64,000 nucleotides of DNA from Closterium sp. NIES-65 (taxonomy: Eukaryota > Streptophyta > Zygnematophyceae > Desmidiales > Closteriaceae), in contig CANXME010000106.1 in the NCBI GenBank assembly GCA_948144175.1, positions 2,356,001-2,420,000 on the forward strand, in the 5' to 3' direction. The translations under genes were made by a program, and so were the position numbers. Of this stretch, positions 41,648 to 51,473 are shown in pieces (the stretch's first letter is position 1; every line of letters starts with the position of its first letter). The notes under the pieces were generated by a model. It was not told the origin of the DNA and ran no database searches. It was given only the letters and a program-made list of their open reading frames with translations.

Positions 41648-44600
41648 ATGGCAACAAACAAGGAAAGGAGCTCCCCTAATGGCTCCTCGGGCACTACTCC
41701 TATTCCACCGCCAGCCTCTGGCCTGCAGACAGAGGAAGACACGGCAGCAAGACCAAGGGGAACATCAACCGAGACCCCCACGAACCATCCTTCTGACTTC
41801 GACCAGAGCATGATGGAGAAATTTTTCTCCTTCATGTCCTTCTACGAGCAACACCAGCAGTCGGGACCTGCACAGACACACAACAGCAACAACGGAGCGA
41901 CACCCATGAGCCTTGACGGGTCGTCATATGCGCGAGGGAATCAACAGCAGCAACCCACCTTCGCCCCGTACGAACGCGGGTCGATCAGCTTCCTGCCTCA
42001 ACCTCCACCTGCGCAAGACAAACCAATGGATGCCTTACAAGTACAATCGCAGTTCGCGCATGTTCTGAAACTACAGACGTCAAGACCTTTCGACGGAAAG
42101 GACTTCTTTACCTGGTCCTTTGAATTCGAGTTGATGATGGAGGGCGCGCAGATACTCGGCTTCTTCGACGGATCCCTGCAGTATCCAGCAAACGGGACAC
42201 AGTATGAAAAGCAGCAGTATACGTATCAATCCATGATGGCGTATACTATTCTACTGAGAAACATCACACCAACCCAGCAGCAGAACATTCGCTCCTACCG
42301 GAACTTCGGCAATTCGGCGGAACTCGCGTACGGCCATCTGAAGAACCTGTACCAGGCAACAGACAGTGTAAACCAGAGCAGGTTAATGGCGCAGCTGACA
42401 ACAGTGGAAATGAAACCAGGAGAAAAAGGGTTGGCGTATATCAGCCGATGTCGCGAATTGCGCGACAAGCTTCTTCGATGTGGAGGGTCAATCTCTGAAG
42501 ACGCCTTCGTAACAGTCATCATCGGCGGCCTCGGTCCTCAGTGGCGCGCCACCAAAGCAATTCTTCGAGCACACGGGAGGATCTCCGAAGCGGCACTTTG
42601 CGCAAAAATTCACGCGGAACAACAGGATATGGACCTGCAAGAAGAAAGAAACAAGAAAAGGACATTAGCACCGGAGTTTGCTTTCCATACTCAGCGACGA
42701 CACAACTACTACAACAATCGACAGCAGCAGCCGAAGCTAGTACCTCCATTTTGTCACATCTGCAAGACATCAGGACACCCACGCACGCACTGCCCGTCTC
42801 AACAGACAACACCACAGCGACAACTGCGGGCTTCAAGCACCCAAGCTGCTTCGACACAAGCAAGCTCGACAACCACGATTCAAGCTTCAACAACCTCAAC
42901 TGGACAACCTGCGCAAGGAGCAAGACATATAGTCAACTGCATGGTCAAGATAAACGACTCTTGCGTAACAGAGTCACCACCCCATTACTCACCGGAAGAG
43001 GAGCTCGACAATAGGACGCCTCGTCGCGAATCACTCCATCCAAATCCGACTTACGCCGCCATCGCTCAAAGTGAACCGTCCGGCCAAGACACCTGGTTCT
43101 TGGACAGTTGCTGCGGGCAACACATGTGCTCGTCCGGGCGTTTCGTACAACGCGAACATCGACTCCAACGGGAAGTAATCATCACGGTTGCCAACAACCA
43201 AAACCTGCGCACACGAAGACAAGGAGTGGTACAGCTTCAGTCACGAGAAACAAATGTCATACTGCACATGTCTAAGGTACTCATCGCTGAAGGACTCGGC
43301 TACAACTTACTGAGCGTTAGCCAGTTGATGGCGAAAGGAATTCATCTGGAAGCCGACAGCACGACCCAGGAGTTCAAGCTTTACCACGGGAGAGGCGGTC
43401 TCTACATCGGAAAAGCAGTGCTGAAGAACAACGTCTTCGTCCTCGACTTCGTTCCTGACCTCGGCACTGCAGACAGCGACGCCATTGTGAACTTTGCTGA
43501 TTGGACACACCCTCCGGATCTCGATCCCGACTTCAGCCCGGGAGGTTTCTGGTACTCCCACACTATCCCTGAAGCAGAACGAACAAGAGCGTTAGCAACG
43601 ATTCAACAAGAAGCAGAGACAACAACATCGGCAGCAGCAACAACATCAGCGGCAGCAGAAACAACGACACCAGTCACAGTCGACGAAGCACCACCAACAC
43701 CCGCGCAACAGCTGAATCCGACTCAGCGTGAAGTCCACCGAAGCGCCAACCTCGTCGCCAGCTTTTACTCCAACTCCGATGCATATCAGCGTTCACCCGG
43801 ACACCGCGCCTCTGAAGAGATCTGGCACGCACGCACAGGACATCCAAGCAACACGGTTTTGAATAACACGATAAGAGCAGGGGTCCTCGACAAAGACTCT
43901 CTACTTCTACCCGATGGCAGAGAACTCCAGAAGGCACGAGGGACTTGCCTTATATGTCCCGAAGCTGACTTACCTCATCGACCGTTTGCTTCACATCACA
44001 ACCCGAGCGCTCCAGCGTACGCACCACTCGAAAAAGTCTACAGCGACATCCTCTACAATCGCGAACCAGGACAAGTCAACTACAACTACACCATCACCTT
44101 CATCGACGCTGCCACTCGATACGTCTGGCATCGCAACCTACCCAGCCGCGACATGGCGCTCGCAGCATTTGCCGCCTGGCTACCGATAGCAGAAAGAGAG
44201 TCTGGAACACAACTGAAAAATTTCCAGTCAGACGGAGGTGGCGAGTACACCTCTCAGCGCTTCAAGCAGTTCTTGGCGGAAAGGGGGATCAAGCAACTCC
44301 TCTCCCTTCCCTACGCACATCAGCAGCAAGGTGTTGCAGAACGACTGAACAGGACCCTGCAGAACAGCATGCGCAAACTGTTACGTGGCATGCGGCTACC
44401 CAACCACCAGTGGCCAGCAGCAATGGACCACGCTGTCATGCTGCACAACTTGTTGTCGTCGTCGTCACTCCCGAACAACACATCACCGCATCTGCTGTGG
44501 ACAGGGAAGCAGGGCAGCACGAAAATGTTACGAGTTTTTGGGTGCATGGTACAGTACAGACCCCCAGAAGCACGAGCGGGAAGATTTTCGCAACGGGCAC

Positions 44601-46732
44601 AGTGGGGACTACACCTCCGCATCGAGAAAAATTACAACGCATGGAAAATCTTCGACGTCCACACAAAGGAAACAGTAGCAGCACGTGATGTGATCTTCTA
44701 CGAAAGACTCACCCTTCAGACGTACCTCGCCAACTTGCACGAGAATCGGGACCTCACCAGTGGTTTTCGTGGTGACCGAGCCTTCGCGTCAGCAGCGGAC
44801 GAAGCAGACTGGGATGAACAGAACGTCGACAACGCCTCAGAAGAAGCCGGACCTCTCCCATACTGCTCCGTCGACGTACCCATGGATGAGGATAATCCTC
44901 GCGACAGTAACAACGCCGAAATCTTCTACCGTTTCGCCGACGATGGTTACGTAACGCCTGTGACAGTCAACACCAACGAAGCAGAAAGGGTAGGGCCAAA
45001 TTTCATGCCCGACCCAGAAACGGGAGACGAAGCAGCTTATCCCGAGGATCCAGAACTCCCTCGATACTCACAGACTGGGCTGCAAATCCTTGGTCTCGTC
45101 ACCGCAGTCCATGGCGCCGGCATTCCTGAGGAGCCTGCGACGGTTCAGCAGGCTCTGGGGGGGGAACACAGGGAGAAATGGCGTGAAGCTATGGACAAAG
45201 AGCTGAAGGCACTGGAGGAGCGCAACACCTGGAAAATTGTTCCCATCGGCGTAACTCAAAATAAAAACATTCTTACCGGAAAATGGGTCTTCCGTGTGAA
45301 GACGAAAGCTGATGGCACCATCGACAAATTCAAAGCCCGCTGGGTCGTACGTGGCTTCGACCAGGAGCACGGAAGAGATTACACCGAAACCTTCGCTCCG
45401 GTCAGTCGCCACACCTCACTCCGAATCCTCATCGCCGTCGCCGCCATGAAGAAAAAGAAATTACGACAGATCGACGTTGCGAACGCATTTCTCTACGCAC
45501 CTGTGGATGCAGAAATCTTCGTTGAACTCCCGCACGGCTCCCACGTCGAACCCAACCGAGTGTGTCAACTACTCAAATCACTCTATGGGATCAAGCAGGC
45601 ACCGCGACTGTGGCAGCAGTACCTACACGCCCACCTCATCCGCATCGGCTTCAAACAACTCCCGCATGACCAAGGCATGTATCGCCTCACAAAAGGAGGC
45701 GATTACGTCCTATTAATCGTCTATGTGGAGGATCTTCTCTACATTGGGTCAACCGACAACATCGCCGCGTGGTTCGAAGGGGAGCTCCAGAAAGACCTCA
45801 CGCTCACGGTCTCTTCTACGGTTACGCAATACCTCGGGCTCAACATCCGTGAGGAAGAAAACGCAATCTACCTAAGCGCCGAGAAGTACGCCGACACTAT
45901 CGCGAAACGCTTTCGTCTCACACCAAGCGCCATCTCCACGCCTTATCGCTACGCGTCAGGAACCGAAAAGGGGCAATCTACTCTACTTAAACCCGCCGGC
46001 ATACGCGACTATCAGAAGAAGCTAGGATGCCTACTTTTCGCAGCAGTCACGTGCCGTCCCGACCTATCCTACTCCGCGAGTCAGCTCGCTACCTATCTCA
46101 AGAGACCTGAAGCAGAGCATCTGGCGGAACTCGATCGTGCTCTCCACTACTTCGTCAGCACCGCGACGATCGGACTAACTTATCACAAAAACGTGACTAC
46201 ACCGACCAAACTAATCGGCTACGTCGACGCCGATCACGCCGGCGACACCGACAACAGGCGCTCACGTACCGGCTATGTCTACCGCCTTGAGCCTATCGGT
46301 CCTATCTCCTGGCAGTCAAGCAAGCAGGAGTTAATCGCACTATCTTCAGCAGAAGCAGAATATATCGCACTCTGCTCAGCCACCAAGGAGGGACTTTACC
46401 TTCGCGAACTACTGGAAGAAGCGAAACTAGCCGAGTTACCCAGCTTCACCGTGTTCTGCGACAACCAGTCGGCAATCCGCATCGCCAACAAAAACGGCTT
46501 CGCAAACAGGACGAAACACATCGCCTTGCGCTATTTCTTCTTGAAGGACGAGATAGAAAAAGGGAAACTCGATCTGTCATACTGCCCAACATCCGAGATG
46601 GCAGCCGATTACTTGACCAAGAAACTCGGAAAGCAGAAGTTCGAATACTGCATGATGCTGACTGGACAAGGCCACGTCACCAGCAGCGACACTCCAGAAG
46701 CGAAGGGGAGTGTTGGAAACAATAAGTCCTAA
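41648..46732 (+). CDS. Element E gag-pol polyprotein, 1694 residues, YVED in RT
   Basis: Single open frame from ATG 41648, 52 bases after the LTR, to a TAA seven codons inside the 3' LTR. It has gag with a CCHC knuckle at residues 369-382 (CHICKTSGHPRTHC), a protease signature at 486 (LDSCCGQHM, where D-S/T-G-A is usual), the integrase finger from H727 (WHARTGH ... CLIC) and the catalytic triad D800, D862, E898 (spacing of 35 before the E, as expected), RT, and RNase H with GYVDADHAGD, SSAEAEY and CDNQSA. The RT catalytic motif reads YVEDLL with Glu at 1361, while the sister copy D and the A family have YVDD. Loss of this metal-binding Asp should cripple polymerase activity, so E looks complete but is probably dead unless helped in trans. 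Confidence 0.95.
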   Translation: MATNKERSSPNGSSGTTPIPPPASGLQTEEDTAARPRGTSTETPTNHPSDFDQSMMEKFFSFMSFYEQHQQSGPAQTHNSNNGATPMSLDGSSYARGNQQQQPTFAPYERGSISFLPQPPPAQDKPMDALQVQSQFAHVLKLQTSRPFDGKDFFTWSFEFELMMEGAQILGFFDGSLQYPANGTQYEKQQYTYQSMMAYTILLRNITPTQQQNIRSYRNFGNSAELAYGHLKNLYQATDSVNQSRLMAQLTTVEMKPGEKGLAYISRCRELRDKLLRCGGSISEDAFVTVIIGGLGPQWRATKAILRAHGRISEAALCAKIHAEQQDMDLQEERNKKRTLAPEFAFHTQRRHNYYNNRQQQPKLVPPFCHICKTSGHPRTHCPSQQTTPQRQLRASSTQAASTQASSTTTIQASTTSTGQPAQGARHIVNCMVKINDSCVTESPPHYSPEEELDNRTPRRESLHPNPTYAAIAQSEPSGQDTWFLDSCCGQHMCSSGRFVQREHRLQREVIITVANNQNLRTRRQGVVQLQSRETNVILHMSKVLIAEGLGYNLLSVSQLMAKGIHLEADSTTQEFKLYHGRGGLYIGKAVLKNNVFVLDFVPDLGTADSDAIVNFADWTHPPDLDPDFSPGGFWYSHTIPEAERTRALATIQQEAETTTSAAATTSAAAETTTPVTVDEAPPTPAQQLNPTQREVHRSANLVASFYSNSDAYQRSPGHRASEEIWHARTGHPSNTVLNNTIRAGVLDKDSLLLPDGRELQKARGTCLICPEADLPHRPFASHHNPSAPAYAPLEKVYSDILYNREPGQVNYNYTITFIDAATRYVWHRNLPSRDMALAAFAAWLPIAERESGTQLKNFQSDGGGEYTSQRFKQFLAERGIKQLLSLPYAHQQQGVAERLNRTLQNSMRKLLRGMRLPNHQWPAAMDHAVMLHNLLSSSSLPNNTSPHLLWTGKQGSTKMLRVFGCMVQYRPPEARAGRFSQRAQWGLHLRIEKNYNAWKIFDVHTKETVAARDVIFYERLTLQTYLANLHENRDLTSGFRGDRAFASAADEADWDEQNVDNASEEAGPLPYCSVDVPMDEDNPRDSNNAEIFYRFADDGYVTPVTVNTNEAERVGPNFMPDPETGDEAAYPEDPELPRYSQTGLQILGLVTAVHGAGIPEEPATVQQALGGEHREKWREAMDKELKALEERNTWKIVPIGVTQNKNILTGKWVFRVKTKADGTIDKFKARWVVRGFDQEHGRDYTETFAPVSRHTSLRILIAVAAMKKKKLRQIDVANAFLYAPVDAEIFVELPHGSHVEPNRVCQLLKSLYGIKQAPRLWQQYLHAHLIRIGFKQLPHDQGMYRLTKGGDYVLLIVYVEDLLYIGSTDNIAAWFEGELQKDLTLTVSSTVTQYLGLNIREEENAIYLSAEKYADTIAKRFRLTPSAISTPYRYASGTEKGQSTLLKPAGIRDYQKKLGCLLFAAVTCRPDLSYSASQLATYLKRPEAEHLAELDRALHYFVSTATIGLTYHKNVTTPTKLIGYVDADHAGDTDNRRSRTGYVYRLEPIGPISWQSSKQELIALSSAEAEYIALCSATKEGLYLRELLEEAKLAELPSFTVFCDNQSAIRIANKNGFANRTKHIALRYFFLKDEIEKGKLDLSYCPTSEMAADYLTKKLGKQKFEYCMMLTGQGHVTSSDTPEAKGSVGNNKS

Positions 46733-47152
46733 GTGCGCTTCTGTCGTATCAAACCCAAGGCACCAAGCAAAGCAGTCCCAAACGAAGCATCGAGTCAACC
46801 TCGGAGGTTAGGGTAATCGCCTGGAGGTTACGAGAAAGTCAAAGGTCGCTGACCTTTGACTCGACAATCACAGCGCGACAGTTAAGGACACACAACTGAC
46901 TCGTTACAGAGCAGTTGCCCGAGTCGCACTTTATCGAACCGCAACAGCAATACAGTTATCTACCTATCTGTTTGTATTCCCTGTACTCTTATATAAATCC
47001 TTGTTTTTGCTTGTTTAATTCAATCTACTTTGCTCTCACACACCAGTGCAAGGTCGGTTCACAATCCTCATTAAAACGCTTCCGCTATTACAAGTTTCTA
47101 CCCAAGATTTCTCCTCTGCAAAGATCCTAAGGGCTATTTTTTCAGCCCAACA
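46711..47152 (+). repeat. 3' LTR of element E
   Basis: 442 bp. The differences from the 5' LTR seen are C/T at GTAACCGCC, G/A at CAAGCGAAG, C/T at TGTTCGTA, A/T at TTGTATTTG and G/T at CAAGAGTTC. TATA box at 46990-46997. Confidence 0.97.
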
Positions 47153-47829
47153 GCCCAGACCCCTTCCTACAACCCCCTCGGGTGCAACCACCTTCCCCAT
47201 GGCAAGGAGGGAGGGGTGCACCTCCTTGGGCTTTGCCCATGTGGCAACAAATGAGATTCTCAACCAAGTATGTTTTAGACAGCAAGGATGAGAAATGCAT
47301 AGCTATTACAAACCTGTGTTTGATGTTTATTCGTTGTGTTTGTAGTGAGCGGCGGAAATGCTGTCGACTCACTTTTGGGGCTGCGTTTTGATTGGTTGAA
47401 TTAGTGCAGAGTTGAACTTACGTGGGTTGTGTTTTGAACCAACTCAAACCAATTATGTAGGCTCAATTTTGCAGGAATTATATGATTGGTTGGTTTTCCA
47501 TTCAACCCTCTCCAACCAATCACATTTCCACCCCTTTCCCGCCTCACTGCTGGTTCGATGTATCGAGACCAGGGGGGGTAGGTACGGATGTTACAGCTGT
47601 TGGTTGTTGTGGAGCATGCATTTTCAGGCACATGTGCCACGATGTCACGAGAGACTGATAGTACGGCTTATGTTCTTGAACACTCTGGTTGAGTCGCGTG
47701 TTAAACTCTGGTTGTACGCGCTGGACACACCCACCTCCGCACCCAAAACCGCCGGGATCTCTTCGGGATAATATGCCATTCGTAAATAAAAAAATCAGGT
47801 ACAGTCACTCCAAAGGGTGTTTTCACGCA
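47153..47829. other. Intergenic DNA, no gene seen
   Basis: Begins with the second target duplication of E. Contains an imperfect inverted sequence around CCTTCCCCATGGCAAGGAGG (47190-47222) and repeated TTGGTTGG/CCAACCAATC motifs (47450-47525). No coding region or RNA recognised. Confidence 0.5.
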
Positions 47830-48068
47830 TGTTAAGAGTGCAATTGAGCGAGCGAGCGAGAATTGCACTATCGAAGCAAAACATTACATTGAGCGAAGGC
47901 ATGCGCAAAGAATATATAGCGAAGCTAGCGTGGTAACGGTGACGCGAGAACAATGGTCGAGGCGAGTATCGTGAGGGGGTAACGTTTTACTGATGGGTGT
48001 CGGTGGCGGGAACAGTCATATACGCGGTAACCAGGGGCGCGAAGTAATGAAAAGGATTTTTCCTTACA
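47830..48068 (-). repeat. 3' LTR of chromovirus G2
   Basis: 239 bp, TGTTAAGAGTG...TTCCTTACA on the plus strand, homologous to the G1 LTR (8754 on) but shorter. The sense polypurine tract TTTGGGAGGGGGGTAG lies directly upstream (48069-48086). Confidence 0.8.
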
Positions 48069-48095
48069 CTACCCCCCTCCCAAAGGAGGCCCTCC

Positions 48096-49010
48096 TTATG
48101 AGAGTGCGTGTACGTCTTGGAAGATTCGGTTGCGTAGATAGTTGGTGAGGATGGGGTAGTTCTCGATTCTATCCAGGGGCACCCACTTGTCTTCAGTCGG
48201 TGTGCGGTCTTTCCAATAGATCAGAAATTTGATTTTGCGAGCTCCACGTAGGTCACGAACTCGGTGGCTCAGTATTTCCTCGGGTGTGATGATTGGCTCT
48301 GTTGGCGGTCATGTCATGCTAGCTGGGCGGGTGTAGGGAAGTTGGCTGGTGGATGGGACGTATGGCCAGAGCAAGCTGACGTAGAATGACGGGCTCATGT
48401 ACCAATCAGCTGGGAGGAGGAGATGGACGGTGACAAGGGTGATCACGTGGCTGATGCGAAATGGCCCGCGATTTCGGGGGCGGAGTTTTCGGGTGACGGG
48501 CAGGCGGAGGTTCTGGGTGTCGAGTAGAACAAGATCGTCAAGCTGGTAAGTGACGAGACGGCGGTGGCGGTCGCCGTTGCGTTTAGCAATGATGTTTGGT
48601 TTTTCTGCAGCTGGTGCTCGGGTCCGTGCTGCCTTTAGAATTTCCGCAAAATGTTACATGCGTGGTAATGGGTTGTCGGGATTTGGGGTCATGGGCACTA
48701 TGGGATTCTATCCGTAGTTGAGGTAGAACGGTGATTGCTGCGTCGTGGCAGGTGTGGAGTTGCTGTATGCAAATTCGATGAGCGGCAGCTGCTGTTCCCA
48801 TGTTGCCGGGCCGTCGGTTTTGGGGTGGAACGATAAATAGTATTGTAGTCGTGTGCCAAATTGTTGCTACACGTTCTACCAGAAGTTGCTAGTAAATTTC
48901 GTATCGCGGTCGCTGATGATTGCTACGAGTATCACGTGCAATTGAACGACGGTAGAGATAAAGAGTCCTCCTGTTTCTTTGGCGGTGATTGGTATTTTGC
49001 AGGGTGCAAA
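48096..49010 (-). pseudogene. Ty3/gypsy integrase C-terminus with chromodomain (G2)
   Basis: Minus strand, ending at TAA 48096-48098. The integrase core part (FAPCKIPITAKETGGLF, VAIISDRDTKFTSNFW, the second catalytic Asp region) lies at about 48880-49010. Then come LPLIEFAYSNS and LVLLDTQNLRLPVTRKLRP (the GPY/F-like region), and at 48130-48280 a chromodomain-type module (EEILSHRVRDLRGARKIKFL, IYWKDRTPTEDKWVPLDRIE). Chromodomains at the integrase C-terminus define chromoviruses and direct insertion to marked chromatin. Several stops and frame changes make it inactive. It is interrupted by a solo LTR and continues at 49158. Confidence 0.85.
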
Positions 49011-49152
49011 TATCAAAGTTACGAACGAGAATGATAAGCAGCAGAATAGGAATTGGACTAGCCCGCAGAGGGGATAGCAATAGGAAACCATAACAGGGTT
49101 GTACTCACTACTGAGTACCCCACTTCAGACTAGACAATATAACATTCTGACA
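49011..49152 (-). repeat. Solo LTR inside the G2 integrase
   Basis: 142 bp related to the A and J LTR types (GGGTTGTACTCACTACTGAG, CACTTCAGACTAGACAATAT, TTCTGACA). It is flanked by a perfect target duplication GCAAA (49006-49010 and 49153-49157). Its first bases are TATCAAAG where TGTCAAAG is expected, so the terminal TG has mutated. Confidence 0.85.
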
Positions 49153-49504
49153 GCAAAATGTGCCTCTTTGTCAGCCGATCGACAACGACCAGGATCGCGT
49201 CGTTCGGACTTGCTCCGGTCGGTAACCCTGCGACGAAGTCCATTGTCACTTGCTGCCAATCACGCTCAGGTGGTGGTATCGGCTGCAACTGTCCTGCCGG
49301 CTGCTGTGGCCACAACGTCATGGGCTGGCAGGTGGGACACGATGCCACGAGTTGCTGCACGGCGGTCAGCATCTTGGGCCAGTAGTAACATCGCTGCAGG
49401 TGCCCCCGTGTTTTTCTACCCCGAAATATCATGATTTAACTCCATCATGTGCCTCCTTTTGCAGTAATTCCCGTAATAAGGGGGTGTCCAGCTCGTTCAT
49501 TTAC
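49153..49504 (-). pseudogene. Ty3/gypsy integrase N-terminus (G2)
   Basis: Minus-strand reading: MNELDTPLLRELLQKEAHDG at about 49504-49440, then the zinc finger and core start HLQRCYYWPKMLTAVQQLV, ASCPTCQ, PPERDWQQVTMDFVAGLP (first catalytic D) and DAILVVVDRLTKR. This is the classic gypsy H2C2 finger plus core. A stop and a frame change lie near 49432. Confidence 0.85.
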
Positions 49505-49994
49505 TGTTCGTAAAGCCCTTCAGTTACCACAATTTGCGTTGTAACACTGAGTTTTACAAAAATGCCAGACACGATCAGCTCCCGTTCACGATACGGCACA
49601 CCCCCTGCACGTACCTCGAATCGTGTGACGCACGTTACAGGAATCAGCGTGCGCATCGAACAATGGTACAGAACCGCGTCCTGCCCACTACAGTGAGTGC
49701 CCATCGTATTGCGCGCTTGATTTTGCATGTGCCGCCTGACACTCGCCAAAACCTTTAGTGGAAGTGTTGGCCTGGCGAAAATTCTAACGTTTTGGTTGAC
49801 GAGGGAACTGGTTACCTTGGTTGCCACACGGCCCCTGCACTGTTGAAGTCTGCGTGGGGGGATGGTGTCCGCGCGCCAGAATGACAGAAAGGGTGGACTC
49901 GAGCAAGGCACGTTCGTTTATAGGTACAGTGTTCAGTTTTGAGCCCCGGATCGTGAGGAGGTACTAGATTTCCCGAAATGAACGAGCTGGACAC
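49486..49994. repeat. Inverted repeat pair in G2
   Basis: GTGTCCAGCTCGTTCATTT at 49486-49504 and its exact complement at 49976-49994 (19 bp; about 24 bp with one mismatch outwards). The enclosed 470 bp is not recognisable as gypsy coding sequence and may be an inverted or foreign segment. 49995-50024 continues to the H insertion without a gene. Confidence 0.8.
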
Positions 49995-50024
49995 GCCCTA
50001 ATGTGTAGTCCGGTCCCAAGATGC

Positions 50025-50155
50025 TGTCAGAACATTATAGCTTATACATCTGTGTAGGCTGTAGTGGGGTAGCCCATAAGGGGTACAACCCAATTAGGGT
50101 TAGTACTTGTACCCAACTGTTTCATAGTTCAATCATTCGCGTTCTAATCTTCACA
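50025..50155 (+). repeat. 5' LTR of element H
   Basis: 131 bp, TGTCAGAACATTATAGC...TCTTCACA, in the reverse orientation of those of A and C. The left-flanking 5-mer is GATGC. Confidence 0.95.
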
Positions 50156-50225
50156 TGGTATAGAGCAGGTTCCCCCGTGGGAACTGTTCCTAGGGCCCAC
50201 CGACCTTTATTTTCCTGCCCGGAGC
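50156..50225 (+). other. Primer-binding site with tRNA-iMet-like extension, element H
   Basis: TGGTATAGAGCAGGTTCCC directly follows the LTR. Complement matching to tRNA-iMet continues to AGGGCCCACC (about 50192-50201) and, after an AT tract, CCTGCCCGG (D-arm-like). Confidence 0.75.
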
Positions 50226-50269
50226 GCGCTTGGCTCCTCTCCGAGTCGCGTCCAGTGTGACTCCCCTTC

Positions 50270-51050
50270 GTGGCCTCTAGTGGCCTCCCTCACGGCCCCT
50301 AGTGGCCCCGTCGCGCCGTCCTCACGGCCCCGTCGCGCCGCCCTTGCGGCCCTCTTTGCACCACCCTTGCGGCCCCTTTCCGCGGCCCCGTCATCGCCCT
50401 TTCAGCGGCCCCGTCACCGCCCTTTTCGCGGCCCCGTCCCCGCCCTTTCAGCGGCCCCGTCGCCGCCCTTCCACGGCCTCGCCGCCCGCCCTTGCAGCGG
50501 CCCCGACGCCGCCATTCCGCGGCCCCGACGCCGCCCTTTCGCGGCCCCGTCGCCGCCCCTCCGTGGCCCTGACGCCGCCCTTCCACGGCCTCGTCGCCGC
50601 CCTTTCAGCGGCCCCGTCGCCGCCCGCCCTTTCAGCGGCCCCGTCGCCGCCCTTCCGCGGCCCCGTCGCCGCCCTTCAGCGGCCCCGTCGCCACCCTTCC
50701 ACGGCCCCGTCGCCGCCCTTTTAGCGGCCAGTCGCCGCCCTTTCAGCAGCCCATCGCCGCCCTTTCAGCAGCCCCGTCGCCGCCCTTCAGCGGCCCCGTC
50801 GCCAATTAGCCGCCCAGCGCTAGAGCCGCCGAGCCGCCCAGCCGCCAAGCAGCCGAGCCGCCGAGCAGCCGAGCCGCCGAGCAGCCGAGCCGCCGAGCAG
50901 CCGAGCCGCCAAGCAGCCGAGCCGCCCGACCGCCGAGCCGCCCTACAGCCGAGCCGCCTGACCGCCGAGCCGCCCAGCAGCCGAGCCGGCGAGCCGCACC
51001 GCAGCAGAGGCGCTACCGCCTGTCGGCCTGCCCGGGACCGCCCCACTTGC
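50270..51050 (+). repeat. GC-rich tandem-repeat leader of element H
   Basis: Units with the core GCGGCCCCGTCGCCGCCCTT (50380-50800), then CCGAGCCGCCGAGCAG units (50815-51000). It mirrors the leader of element C in inverse orientation. Confidence 0.85.
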
Positions 51051-51058
51051 CTGGTAAG

Positions 51059-51406
51059 TCTCAGAATCCCAGCCACTAGACCACTGGGATAAAAGGGCTT
51101 GTTTAAGTAGCGGGTCAGTGCGCCCATAACCCCCCAGGAAACCGTGCCTGTAACCCTTCCCTAGGATCAAACGGGGATCACCAGTGGACCTCTGACACCC
51201 CCCCTCACTGGGATGCCCGAAGTGCTCACACCGGGATACGAACCCGAGACCTTCGCTCTGGATACCATCTCAGAATCCCAGCCACTAGACCACTGGGATA
51301 AAAGGGCTTGTTTAAGTAGCGGGTCAGTGCGCCCATAACCCCCCAGGCAACCGTGCCTGTAACCCTTCCCTAGGATCAAACGGGGATCACTAGTGGACCT
51401 CTGACA
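51059..51406 (-). mobile_element. 348-bp SMART-like LTR retrotransposon
   Basis: Two 139-bp direct repeats (51059-51197 and 51268-51406, about three differences) flank only 70 bp. The element is bounded by a perfect target duplication GTAAG (51054-51058 and 51407-51411). Element C, uninterrupted at the homologous place (about 20895-20917), supplies the empty site. In sense (minus) the LTR begins TGTCAGA and ends TCTGAGA. The internal part starts with the primer site TGGTATCCAGAGC and ends with the purine tract GTGAGGGGGGG. A B-box-like GGTTCGTATCC lies inside, and an A-box-like GTGGTCTAGTGGCTGGG lies at the LTR end. No coding capacity. Confidence 0.92.
51198..51267 (-). promoter_or_regulatory. 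tRNA-like internal region of the SMART-like element
   Basis: The 70-bp internal region, with the last 35 bp of the 5' LTR, reads like a tRNA gene on the minus strand: A-box-like TGGTCTAGTGGCTGGG, then 39 bp later GGTTCGTATCC with flanking CGGG/CCCG pairing as in a T arm. The primer site lies between them. It could serve as a pol III promoter, which is inference. Confidence 0.5.
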
Positions 51407-51473
51407 GTAAGAGCAGCGCCTCTACCACTGCAGTGCCCTGCCCCACTGTACTCACTGCCTGTCTACTGCTGTC

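Larger units (their letters stand above)
41154..47152 (+). mobile_element. Ty1/copia retrotransposon E, structurally complete
   Basis: 5999 bp, plus strand, with LTRs of 442 bp (41154-41595 and 46711-47152, five differences seen), a perfect target duplication GCCCA (41149-41153 and 47153-47157), primer-binding site TGGTATGAGAGCAG at 41596, polypurine tract GAAGCGAAGGGGAG before the 3' LTR, and one intact gag-pol frame. It is the youngest complete element of this family in the window and the natural reference for D. Confidence 0.97.
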
